A stretch of 64,000 nucleotides of DNA. It comes from Ceratopteris richardii (lineage: Eukaryota > Streptophyta > Polypodiopsida > Polypodiales > Pteridaceae). Below, piece by piece: positions 11,640 through 23,600 of this stretch. Within the stretch, counting starts at the first letter, position 1. Each line of letters begins with the position of its first letter. The notes under the pieces were generated by a model, which was not told the DNA's origin, made no database searches, and saw only the letters and a program-made list of their open reading frames with translations. Where the stretch lies: positions 166,537,996-166,601,995 of the forward strand of contig CM035413.1 in NCBI GenBank assembly GCA_020310875.1, written 5' to 3'. The translations under genes were made by a program, and so were the position numbers.

Positions 11640-14600
11640 ACAGAACCTTGTTGTGAGGTCTGCTGGATATAGTTCTGTAGGAGGTCTTGAGCGAGGGTGT
11701 GCTCGGAGATACGAATGCCTCGGGCCAGATCGGCCTCGAGTTTCTCCCAGTCTATTGGTTGCGGTTCTTCCGGTGGCGGGAGCTGATAGTGTGTGGAGTA
11801 GACCATTCGTTCACAGGCAAATAAGTGTAATAAATGTGTAGGCCTGCTTATGAATACCTCTGAATGGTATTCCCAGAAGCCGGTTGTGAACATCTCTTCG
11901 AACGTCTGCTTGTAGCACGCCGGTAGGTACTTTATTCTGCAATGCCAGGCATAACACACCCGTAGCGATGGCGTTGTACTCATATCATATACCAGATCGA
12001 AATTGCCATGCTCAAAGCCCGGGGTGTTTACATGAGGTGCCTTGACGCGTCGGAAGACTTTAAAAATCATTTGCATCATGTCAAAGATTTTGACAGTCAT
12101 ATGCGCCGCTATATCGTCCATATGCTTTAGTCTAGGGAGCCAATGGCGAATTGTAGCCATCATGTAGCCTACAGTTGGTAGCTCAATGGGTGGCTTAAAA
12201 TAGGGGTAATTCAACCAGTCCTAGCACTGCTTATTGTTTTGTACCTTAATAGCAAAGGCAGTCCAGGAGCGGCGTCGTGGTACTGGTCCCCAACATGGGT
12301 TGTACTTTAAATGCAAAGGTGCCTTTACCCATGTACTCATCATTTTTGGATACTTCTGTAGTAAATCTTTGCGCCACTCTGGTTGATAGATCTCTCCTTG
12401 CTATGCATCAAGTGGCAAATCGTCTTCCTCGAACTGAGTCGCATGCGATGGTTACCTGTTTCTTTCTCAATGGCTAACTGGTATTCGGCCATTAACATAA
12501 AATACGGTTTATACTGTAGCTCGTGCCCAGATATGTATCGTCGCGGGGCCAAATGAGCAAAGAATGGAGATTGTAAAATTCTTTCTTCTATCATCGCCAT
12601 GGCATGTAATTGTGCCTCTACTCTAGCTGAGTGCGTTGTTCCAAGTTCCTCAATTGTCTTCATCGACGCGGGAGTCGGGAGTTCGTAAGTCATCTGGCCT
12701 TCGACCGTGACGCGTCCGCCTGGGATGGGTTGTGGCTCGTACGCCTCTTCAAACGTTTCCTCCACCGGGATGGTGACAATTTCTTCCTCAGCTGGTAGCT
12801 CAGGTGGGGAATCTGGCCTTGGTGGTGCTTCATATACTGCAATCCTTGATTCAAGGTTTGATACCTGGGCCCGTAATGCGTTGAGTTCCTCTAAGATGTC
12901 AGGAGAGGGGTCCACAGGTGCTGGTATGTCTTGGTGTGCCGGTTCTCGTAACTGGAGTAATTTGTTATCTTCTTTGAGTTTTTGTAACTCCTCGTTCATG
13001 CGTTCGTATTCATCTAGCAATCTTACATGATCTTCTAGCAGCATTTTCATTGAGTATGAGGGAATGGCTTTGAAATGACTAGGACTCAAAGGTTGGTCTG
13101 GGTGGTCAAGAGCTGCTTCTAAGTTTTCTCGGTTCTGGTCCTGTAAGCGCTGGTTTTCTTCCTTTGCTGCTGCTAGATGTCTTCTGAGTAAGCGCATATT
13201 TCTCGTTAGCGTTGCGTTGCGCATTGTCTGGGCTCTTAATAAGTTATCCAGGTCAGCAGTGGCTTCTTTGGTCTGTTCTTCGCTTTCTAGTTCCAATTTG
13301 TGATATGCCTCGCGTAATTCTTGGTATCGGGTGTTCAGAGAGGCATTCTCAATAGACAATAAATTAAGCTGCGGCTGTAAGTCATTGGTTGTCCTTTGCA
13401 GCTGTTGGTAATTATCGCCAAGAGATGTGAACTCATCTCTGACTTGCGTCATACACATGAACATCTGTCGAAATGCATTATCTACAGTGGGTGATAGTAT
13501 TAATGGGGTGCTAAATGAAGATGCAGTGGGTGTAGATGCAACGGGAACGGGGAATGGGGGTGGGAAGGTGGATGCTGTAGTGATTGTTGAAAATTGTGAT
13601 GTGCCTAAAAATGTTTATGCCGTGAGTGAAGTGAGTGATGGTGCAGTGGGTGGTGAGATGTCCATGTCATTGGACATGTCCAGTGCAGTGACCGTGAATA
13701 TGGGTGTGACCGTGGGTGCTTGTGCTGGTGTAAATACAGGATTTACAAAGGTTGAGGAGTAATTTATAGGGGGGCTGGCTGGTGCAGCTTGGTGGAAAGG
13801 GGAAATAGGGGTTACCGTGGGTCGGGGAGGTGAGACTGGGGAGAAGGTTAATGGCGGTGGGAATGGGAAAAGGGATCGTGGAGGTGTGGGGAAGGACGGG
13901 AAAGATGGATGGAGGAATGGGTTGAATGGAAAGGTGGATGTGTGAGGGGGTAGACTGGGTCTAATGGGTGCAGGAATTGTGGGGTGAGTGGTCGTAAAGA
14001 TGATTTCTGCTACGCCACCGGCGAATGAAGATGTTGGTCTGGGAGAAGGAGGGTGAATAGGGGAGGCTGGAGGGATGGGCGGTGATGGAGGAGCGGTTGG
14101 GGTGGTCGGTACTTCAGTGACTACTGAGGTATGTACAGTTGTAGCGCGGGGTGGGGAATCTACAAGGATGGTTCCTGCTGCCAACGAACTTTCGGGGACG
14201 AGGTGTGCCTCCCTGGCTTGTTCTGAAGACTGTGCTCCTGTTGGTACACGAATGTATTCGCCGGGCTTTGAAAGTAGTCGTACTCTGCGGGGGTCAAACT
14301 GTGGTAGTGGCTTTCTTTGCAAGTACCTAAGTGCTTCGTTGGAGCCTACTGATTTGACTAACTCTCTGAATCCTTTGATGTATGCGTCTTCGAATCCGCC
14401 TGTGACAAGTTCTTGTTCTATTATCGCTTGACTCTCTTCCTCAGTCAGCTTTTTGCGTGCCCAAACCTTTTCCATAGTTCTATACAGCTTCTTAATAGCC
14501 AGTGTGTAAGCGGCTGCTTCGTAAGTTTCATCTTCATGGGTACTTGTATCACCATGTGTGTCTGTTTGTTCGCCTTGGCCATCTGTCTGTTCATGCTCTT

Positions 14601-15950
14601 GGGATTCGATAGTGCCCTGGCTTGCTTCATCATCGCCTTCGTCGTCATCGGTTGCTGTTCTTTCGTCATCAGAGCTAGACACAATCTGTCCTTGTGGCTG
14701 ATCCTTGGGTGTGGTAGGGTAGCTAGGCCTTTCAAATTCTTGAGAAAACAATTGTCCTTCTCAAAACTGGAACTCATTGGAGAATGCATCGGGCATCTCA
14801 AAATCAAAAGTTGGATCCAGTGGTGCTATTTGTTCTGCTTCTAAATGGGGTATTGGAAAAGAGAACACTTCCGCACCAATGGTGGTGGGAATTTCAGCTG
14901 CTGTGGTGATAGGTTCTATGGTTGTGGCTGCTTGGGGTGCAACAGTACTGGTGGTGCCCTCCGTTACAACTGGTCTTGATAATCTGATACGAATAGGTTG
15001 TACTGTGGGAGTGGCTGCTGTCGGTGACTGCTCTGGAGATGGTTGTGGCGAGGGTGATTCTGGGACTTGTAGGCATGGGATAGTGCCTCTCATCCGCTTT
15101 CCGGCTCTGCCTTTGCTAGCCTTTCTAGCTTTCTTTGTGGTTCCTTTAAATGCCTTCAGTTCCTCACTAGTCATGGCGTGCTCTATGGGTAAATCATATG
15201 CCAAACACATGTATATAATCCTTGTAAGTGCACAACATCCATTGATGACTTTCTTTCGGTCCCATCTATGTTGTGCCAAATAGAGCTGATCAATTATCCA
15301 GCTAGCTAGATCAACCGTTTGAGGTCCAGTACATGCTAAGTATAAACCAAACCAGATTCTCTTGTGGGGCATGGTAAAATGATCCTAAGCTGGGAAAGCA
15401 AAATGCTGCATGCATATCCGCAATGGCTTGGAGAGCTCAGGGGTTATAGCTGAAATATCCTCCCACTTAGTAACATCACCACGTTTCATCTGCTCTACGA
15501 CTAGCCGTTCTCTCTCCGTCGGAGTATGCGTTCCATGTATTTTGAGAGCTGCACGAATTAAATCTTTGGACAAATAAAACCTTCTGAATGGAGGGTCATT
15601 TACCAAGGATGGTAACATGAATGTTCCGGGTAGACCCTTGTTCTCTGAAGCTGTCAAGGTGGTTACTAGGTAAAAGCATCTGTAAAAATCGGGTTTAGGC
15701 AGAGGGTCACTAAAATATTCTGTAAATCCCGCTCGTGCCCAAACGTGCGTTAAATCTTGTGTATTCTGCAGTCCTTCAAATTCTCTTGAAAAGAACTGGT
15801 ACTTGGTCCATGTGCGAAGATCAAATGCCTAATTGGCCTCAAATATGAAATCAGCGTCTCTGCTACAAAAGATTAGCACATTAGTATGGAAATTAATTAT
15901 GATCCCATTAAGGTGAGACCGCAATCCCTTTCCATAACCGATGTGTAACC
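11640..15950 (-). mobile_element. GA part: third reading-frame region (ORF3), broken
   Basis: This is the minus-strand counterpart of the open 1470-codon frame in GB and matches it nearly throughout. An N-terminal block is rich in aromatic residues (TMPHKRIWFGLYLA). It is followed by Pro/Ser/Thr-rich DNA, an acidic Gln/Asp/Glu stretch, a helical block, a second proline-rich run, a long heptad-rich coiled-coil region and a C-terminal block (HVNTPGFEHGNFDLVYD). I do not recognise the protein family. It has the position of the extra 3' frame of Athila-type elements, but I see no signal peptide or membrane segment. This copy is broken at about five places. Confidence 0.85.
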
Positions 15951-16600
15951 CGTGTAGCCAAGTGTCATGAAGTGATTGATGCAATGATTATTTGCAAAAC
16001 TAATGCAGGTCTCTAGACGCCTACATTGTCAGATTATGCATACATTTCTTGATGAGCTTTTATTATGCATGATGTGGGGTTTTGGTGTATGAATTTATAC
16101 AAGGTTTGGTTGAGGGTGAATTATTACAAGGGTGGAGTTTAAACGGGGTGGGAGAATTGTTAGATAAGGGGGTACAAGAAGACGTCTGGATACGTTTCGG
16201 TATCCATTTCCTAAGAGTCTTGGAGTGGGTGGTATGTTTCTGCTGAGGGACAAAAAGTGGTATCGGGTTTGGTGGTATTGAGGGATGGAAAGATTTCTGA
16301 GGGGTATATATTACATGGCTTGAGGGTTGGGCTATAATACATTGTTTGGGTACCCAAATCTACATGGGTGTGGGTCGATTGATAAGATACTTCTTGGCGA
16401 TCCAAATCTGCCGAGTATTTGTACTTGGGGAAGAAGATCGAGGGGACTTTGGATGCTGACTCTGCTTCTGTTGAAACTTTGTCCTGTTCTCGTCTGCAGT
16501 GTTGCCAATAGCTTGTGGTTGTTGTCCTTTTGGCACCCATATTTGTTTCGTGCCACTTGTTCTGTGATGTTGATACTGCTGCTTTCTTTGCCTTGTCTAG
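15951..16600 (-). other. GA spacer between second protease domain and ORF3
   Basis: No conserved protein is seen. The part at about 15860-16180 matches GB at 63726-64000 almost base for base, including the purine/pyrimidine-mixed DNA near CTAATGCAGGTCTCTAGA. It is a conserved non-coding spacer that could hold splice or leader signals for ORF3. Confidence 0.6.
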
Positions 16601-17862
16601 TGGCGTCGTCGATCTGGGTTCCTCTGTTGTGGTTGACTCGTTCGTGGTTGGGTTTGAGAGGTCCATTGGACGCTCTGCTTTGGAAAAGAAGGGAGATCCA
16701 ACACTTCCGTGACCTGCCCATTAGGAAGTGATTCGTTATTTATCTTTAATCTAGGCCAATCCGCAGCAAGTTTGGAAGGATGAGCACCGCAGGGTATTGT
16801 GCTCATTTGGCCGCTGATGCAACCCACCTGACTGCTGATTGTGTCCATCTGCCCTAGCGGTTGGGTAGTTGCCCCTTCTAGTTTGCAGGAAACCCCAGGG
16901 AAGATCTCCTGTCGTCCTTCTGATTGACAACTGTCCATATCCAAGCGCGAGTGGGTTGGTGTAGACGTAACGTGACTGATCTGACCCAAGATCTCCCGGT
17001 CTTTCGTCGCATGCATTTCATAGGGTCTAGGGTTACAAACCTCAGTTGGAATGCCGTTAGGGAAGTCAAGCGGTATCACTCGCTTCTGTTCTAAGGTTCC
17101 AATCTGTAAGGAGCCTTGTCTAAGATTTAGGTCCACTGAGTGATCGTATAGCCAATCTTGGCCAAGGATTAGGGGTTCTATCAGGTCGTCATCATGGCAC
17201 ACTAGTAGCTTCGCTGTCATGGTCACTTCCTTAATGAGGATAGGAAGGTCCACCTCACCCATGCAAGGGGTTTCCATGCCTCCTAGCCCTATGAGGTATG
17301 CCTCAATTGGCCGCATTTCTATTCCTGAATCCTTATAGTGGGACCATCTAATCGCACTAGTCGTAGCACCTGAGTCAATTAAAGCCCTGAGCTCTTGGCA
17401 AGGGTTGCCGTGCTCTAGCCTGACTGTAATGAATGGTCTCCTGTCCACTATACTAGGATGAGTGGTTGACTTTACTTGACACATGGCCATGGGATATCTG
17501 GGTGTAGTTTCCAGATGGTTATAATGTTCTCTCCCTAGTCCTTGTCTTCTTAACTTAATGTGTTCTATAGCTTCTGCCTGAGTTTCAGCTCGTATTCTAT
17601 TTTCTTCCTCCTTACGCTTCTTTGCCAACGTGAGTCGTCTAAGCATATCCTCAGTAAGAGGTTCCTGATATAACTTGACTCTACAACCACTAATGTAATT
17701 AGGCATTATATCTCCTTCTAAAGTGGCTAATTGTACTGCTCCACTTGTTGAGAGTCTGTTAATGATCATAGGTCCATAACCTCGCTTTTCTAACTTCCGT
17801 GCGTGTTGTTTCAGCGTATATACTAGAACTAAATCTCCTTCTTTTAAGCCCTTATCTTTCAC
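16600..17862 (-). mobile_element. GA part: integrase C-terminal region joined to second retropepsin-like domain
   Basis: This is one minus-strand open stretch of about 420 codons. Residues 1-75 continue the integrase C-terminal region (KDKGLKEGDLVLVY, then GYGPMII), followed by a charged helix to about 105. Residues about 140-250 look like a complete aspartic protease unit: LIDSGATTSA at about 161-170, a flap-like GLGGMETPC near 192-200 and LILGQDWLYD at about 231-240, the counterpart of the usual ILGRDxL block. The tail is Gln/Ser/Thr-rich. GA also has a normal protease upstream of RT, so this would be a second one. What is seen is the motif set and its position; protease activity is inference. 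The same arrangement survives in G1. Confidence 0.75.
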
Positions 17863-19405
17863 ATGTGCATCAAAATATGCTTTCTATCGCTTCTTCGCTG
17901 CATATATTCCTACTGCTGCCTTTAGCCTGGTTTCTCCTAATCGTTCCAAGTCCATTATTCTTGCTGATAATTCATGGCCGGTCCACTGATGTTCTTGTGC
18001 AACCTTAAGGGTCGGTATCAAGAAGTCCAAAGGAAGCACAGCATTCTGACCAAAAACCATATGAAAGGGAGTTGCATTGAGTACGGTCTTGTAGGCCACT
18101 CGATATGCCCAAACAGCATGATGTAACTGTTTGTCCCAATCTGAACGTTTGTTGTTCACGAGTTTCGTCAGTACGTTACAAAGGATCTTATTAGTGCTTT
18201 CAGCCTGACCATTGGCCTGAGGATGATATGGTGCAGATTTCTTGTGAATCACCATAAAATCCTGTAACAAATATTCAATGACTTGGTTTAGAAAGTGGGT
18301 TCCTTGATCGCTCACTAACTCTATAGGCAATCCATATCTTGTAAAGACATTTTCAAATAAGAATTTTGCAGTTGTGTGTGCATCATTCTTTTTTGTGGCT
18401 TTTGCCTCTACCCATTTCGTAAGATAATCTGTGGCAACAATAATGTATTCAGCATGTGTACCTTTTGCAGGGGGGTTAATGGGTCCTACAAAGTCTATAC
18501 CCCACTTAGAAAATGCACGTCCACCCATCATGGCTTTCAATGGCATTTCATCTCTGCGAGTAGGAAACTGAGTTCTTTGGCACACATCATCTCTTTACAT
18601 AGGTATGAGCATCCATGTGAAGAGTGGGCCACCATAATCCTGCAAAGAGGATGGCTTTGATTATCCTATCGGGTCCAAAATGACCTCCTGCAACACCTTG
18701 GTGTGCAGTCTCTAGTATGCTCAGATAATCGCTCTCATGAACACATTGTCTTAGATATCCATCTCGTACTCTTTTGTATAGATTATCGCCAATAAGTGAA
18801 TAGTCGTGAGCTTCCTGCTCTAGACTGCGTTGTCGAGCTAAGGTCATTCCTTGAGGGAATGTGTTCGTCCTCAAGTATGTCACTAACGATTCACTCCAGT
18901 CTGGTGTGAGAGACACGTGATATAATGTAGCATGCTCTACTGGTGGTCTTTCACAACAAACATTGCATTGCTTACACAACCTGTAGACATCTGCTTCCAT
19001 TGTAGGCCAATATACTCCTAATCTATGCAGAGTCTGTAATGTTCGATGTTTTGAATGATGTTGCTTTAATGCACCTATGTGTGCTAATTGCAACCAATTC
19101 GCATGTTCTGATTCATCTACACAACAAGCAAGAATCTTTAGATTATCCTGTTTATATATGCTTCCTGCCATTATTTGGTATCTCTGAGACTTGGTAATCT
19201 CTCCCTCTTTGATCTTTATCCTAGGATTCTTGGGTCCATATGTGAGAATAGGGACTATAGGCTTAGCCCATTCTGGTGCTATCTCAAGGTTAAACAAATA
19301 TGCATCTGGTAACTCATCCACTACTCCTTGAGGAGCTTCTCCTGAGGTTAATCTTGAAAGGTGGTCAGCTCTAAGATGTGTCTTTCCTTTCCTGACTACT
19401 ACTTC
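17750..19405 (-). mobile_element. GA part: integrase
   Basis: On the minus strand the order is the end of RNase H (THLRADHLSRL), an H2C2 zinc-binding region, then the catalytic core. Around 18870-19090 there are a His pair and CKQCNVCCERP. Around 18590-18700 a second His/Cys-like block includes GGHFGPDRI. The core spans about 17900-18560, with SKWGIDFVGPI (first Asp), LVSDQGTHF (second Asp) and YHPQANGQAESTN (Glu), the D,D-35-E layout of gypsy integrases. It inserts the element cDNA into host DNA. It lies directly left of the C2 insertion. Confidence 0.9.
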
Positions 19406-19410
19406 AAAAT

Positions 19411-20432
19411 TGTTGGTGCAGATCAATCACCAATTGAATGTTTGAAGACTAAAGAATGAAGGATGAGATCAATTCTTGAAGCTTGGAAGAAGGATACATT
19501 CAGAATATATGAGGAATGTACACATATGTACATAGTTCACTTAGATCTTTGATTAGTCATAGACTTGTACAAATTTATCTATAAATACCTTGAAAATGTC
19601 GAGGCGTGATATGAGAGCATATGTAAGAATAGATAGAAGTCAAGAAAGAGGAAGAGAGATGTCATGAGACATGTGAAAAGTTAGTTGAGTTTCCTCTCAT
19701 CACTCAACTGTAACTTTCTGAGTAAATGAAGAAATATTGCACACGATCTTTTCGTGTCTGCTCCGTCTGTGTTTGATCAATTGTAAAATCCTTTTGAGGA
19801 TATCTAAGTTGGTAGTTAATGAGTATGTGACCTGAGCTTCAGAGTCTAATTGCAAACAGGCTAGGAGAATTGTTAGTAGGAACATTCATATGTGTTGAGT
19901 GTTTACAGTTCTCTGAAATAGGCGCAAATTTTGATCTTAATCTTTTGGTCAGTTCTCACTCCATAGTTTAAAGTTTTGTGCAAGCAAGCACTTAATCTTT
20001 AAGTTGGAAGCTAATCTACTCATGGCTAGAAGCATTTGCTTAAACGGGTTTTGTACTGAGAGAATTGAAGCTAAGAAGTTAGGGGTGTCTAAATCGACTT
20101 CTCAGAAGTGCAGATTCAGACATAGGTAACTTGTGAAGTTGATTTCTCAAGTTATACTAAACCTTTTGAAGAACTTTAACTTGGAGGAGGTGCGCAATCT
20201 CTAGACGACTCTCCATACAAAATTTCATAGAAAACTTTACATGTTTGATAGGTCAATGAGAAGAAATTGTGCAGCAGACTTTCTGTGTTTTATCTTCTTC
20301 ACAGAATTTCTTAACTTATGATAATTTGGAGAATGGACCTCTAATTTGGGAAAGGTTTTGACTTACTCTTGATATAGAGGTGTTCTAAATTCAAGAGTAG
20401 GTTATTCTTTTGGAGATTAACACTCTCCATCA
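19411..20432 (+). repeat. C2 5' LTR
   Basis: This 1022-bp LTR runs TGTTGGTGCAGATC to CACTCTCCATCA. It is nearly identical to 24748-25742. AAAAT lies directly outside. Confidence 0.96.
19580..19587 (+). promoter_or_regulatory. TATA box in C2 5' LTR
   Basis: TATAAATA lies about 170 bp into the LTR. The same word is at 24917-24924 in the 3' LTR. It is a likely promoter element for the element transcript. Confidence 0.6.
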
Positions 20433-20433
20433 G

Positions 20434-20445
20434 TGGTATCAGAGC
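20434..20445 (+). other. C2 primer binding site (tRNA-iMet type)
   Basis: TGGTATCAGAGC lies one base after the 5' LTR. It is the standard plant copia site complementary to initiator tRNA-Met. Confidence 0.95.
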
Positions 20446-20653
20446 AGGAGACATCAAATCAAGAAAAGGAGGGTCCCGACTGCTGCAGATTCAAGAAATT
20501 CAACAGTTGAAGAACTAAAAGGTGAAAGTTTGAAGGCAAAGCTTGAGGAGGAGACCATACGACATCAAGAAGGACAAAAGGAGTCTAATTCGAAGTAAAG
20601 GTACATATATTGTTCATAAAGCTTGAAGATTTCAATACACAGGTAGACACAAG

Positions 20654-23600
20654 ATGGGAGATTCTCTACAGATAGAGAAATTGGATAGGGAAAACTATCC
20701 TGCATGGTCAATGAGGATGGAAGCTCATCTTATGAGTAAAGATTTAATAGCTTACATCACAGGAGAAGAAGAAAAGCCACAGTTCAGAGATCCTAGTGTT
20801 CCAACTAGGGAAGAGTTAGCAGATTTGAAAAATTGGATGAAGAAAGATGCTCAAGCTAGGAGCATTATATATATGGCAGTCAATGATTACTTCTTACCTC
20901 ATATTCGAGGTCTTGAAAGTGCAACTGATGTTTGGAATGCTTTGGAGGAGCATTTCCAGAATACTACAAAGTCAAGGAAGGCATCCTTATGGGCAGAATT
21001 TACAACCTTCAAGAAGAAGGCCTCTCAATCTATTTCAGACTATGTAACAAGGATGAAAGACATTGCAGATGCATTAGGAGCTGTTGATGAAGACATTGAG
21101 GAGGATAAATTGGTAAGGCAAATTCTTACAGGTTTGAGAGGTGATGACAAATGGAAGCCATTCATTTTATCTACAGAATTATCACTTGATCATTTCACTC
21201 CTGATTTAAATCAGTTGCTAGGTCATATGCTAACATTTGAGCAGGATGTTAAAGGAGATGGTGACAAGAGTGCAGGTCATGCAATGTACTCAAAGGACAA
21301 GAAGAAGAATGGTAAAGGAAAGCAACAAGCAGGTGAAGATGAAGGTACAACTAGTCAAGCCAACTTCCTAAGAGGAAGAGGAGGTGGCAAAGGTAGAGGA
21401 AGAGGAAGGAATAACAAAGATGGAGGCAAAGCTTGCTGGATTTGTGGTAAGACAAATCACTTAGCTAATGATTGTTGGCATAATAATCAGAGTAATGGTG
21501 GATATAATCAGAACTATAATTCAAGAGGAAGAGGAGGCAGAAATCAAAGAGGTAATTTCAGAGGCAGAGGTGGTAGGAGTTATTTTGGAAGAAATGCAGG
21601 TAGAGGATTCCAAAGTCAACAATACAACAACACCTACTACAATTATGCTTCAGATCAAAAGGAGGATTCAACATTGATAATGAATGCAACTTGTGAAAAC
21701 CAGAGTGAAGATCAAAGAGTCTTCTACATAGACTCAGGGTGTAGCAATCACCTGAGTGGTAATATATCTTTGATGACTGATTTGGAGAGTAAGGTTTTTA
21801 ATCATGTTGTTCAAACAGGTGACAACACAAAGCACAATGTGAAGTCAATTGGATCAGTGAAGGCCAAGGATGGTAGTACCTTATTGAGTAAGGTCTTGTA
21901 TGTTCCTACAATTCCTAAGAATTTGATAAGTGTAGGACAAATTGTTGAAAAGGGATATGAAGTAAGGTTCACTAATGATGGAGTATATGTGGAAGACCCT
22001 AGCCAAGGGTATAAACAGATTGTTTCAGGGAAGAAAGAAGGAAGATTATTTACATTGAAGATTCAAGGCAATATTGGTCATGCTATGTTCACATATGGAG
22101 GACATAAGATCTCTGAGTTAGATCTTTGGCACAAGAGGCTTGGACATTTCAATGAAAGAGGTATTAAAGATATAATTAACAATGGTTCAGTGCTTGGATT
22201 GCCTAATGTTGCAGGTCAACATATGACATACAGATGTGAGGCATGTCAATTAGGTAAGGCTCATAAGCTTTCCTACTCCAAGCATGGTTTTATGTACTCA
22301 GAGAAGCTTGAATTGGTACACACAGATGTGTGGGGACCATCAAAGGATTTCAGTATAAATGGGTCAAGGTATTATGTGATTTATGTTGATGATGCTACTA
22401 GATGGATCACTATCTATGTGATCAAAGATAAGTCAGAAGTGTTTAATACATTCAAACACTATCATGCATATGCAGAAAGAATTACAGGTCATAAGTTGAA
22501 GAGATTAAGGTCAGATGGAGGGGGAGAGTATTTCTCTAATGAGTTCAGTGATTACTTGTGGAATGCAAGTATAAAAACGGAAGTTACTTGCAGGTACTCT
22601 CCTCAACAAAATGGTGTAGCAGAAAGGAGAAATAGAACACTTGTTGAGTTTGCAAGATCCATGATGAAGGAGAAAAATTGCCCTAATTATTTGTGGGCTG
22701 AGGCTGTAAATACAGCCACTTATTTGGTCAATAGGTTACCATGTAAAGCCTTGCAGGGTATTACACCATATGAGGCTTGGTGGGGTAAGAGACCTACCTT
22801 GGATCATTGCAGAGTTTTTGGATGTGTGGCATATGCATATGTGCCATCACAATTAAGGCACAAGTTGGAGCCTAAAGCTGAAAAATATGTTTTCATTGGT
22901 TATGATGATAAGCAGATGGGCTATAGATTGTGGAGTCCATCTACAAAACAATTCATGGTTTCTAAAGATGTTACATTTGATGAGCAAAGTACTTGGTATG
23001 CAGGTACAGTCAATATCAATACAGGAGATGAAGAAGAAGTGAGTCAAAGGAAAGGTAAATCAAAGGTTCAAATATTTGATGAACAAGAGAATAATGAAGT
23101 GCAGGTTGAAGTGGAAGAAACTCCAAGATTTGATCCTGAATATGAAGAACTAGAAACCTCAAGAAGTGGAGAGCTTAGGAGGTCTACAAGGAATAAATGG
23201 CAACCTACAAGGTATAGCTATGATACTTCTTTTTTGGCCACAAAAGACTATGCTTATATGATGAAAACAGATGAAGACCCTTCTACATATGAAGAGGCAA
23301 AAGGTAAAGAAAAATGGGAGAAAGCTATGCAAGAAGAATATGATGCACTATTGGAGAATCAAACATGGGATTTGGTTCCAAAACCAAATAGTCAGAAAAT
23401 CATTGGATGCAAATGGGTTTACAAGACAAAGAGGTTTGCAGATGGAAGTGTGTCTAGATACAAAGCTAGACTTGTTGTCAAAGGGTTTGCTCAGACTTAT
23501 GGTGTTGACTATGATGAGACTTATAGTCCTGTGCCAAAGATGACAACCATCAAGACACTTATAGCTATTGCTGCATGTAAAGGTTGGAAGTTATGTCAAC

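Noticed and set aside
13427-14431. Plus-strand frames rich in Val/Gly/Ser opposite GA ORF3
   Set aside because: They are shadows of the proline- and threonine-rich sense stretch, with the same pattern opposite GB ORF3.
20410-20598. Short open frame over the C2 primer site and leader
   Set aside because: It starts inside the LTR and crosses the primer site; the gag-pol ATG at 20654 is the natural start.
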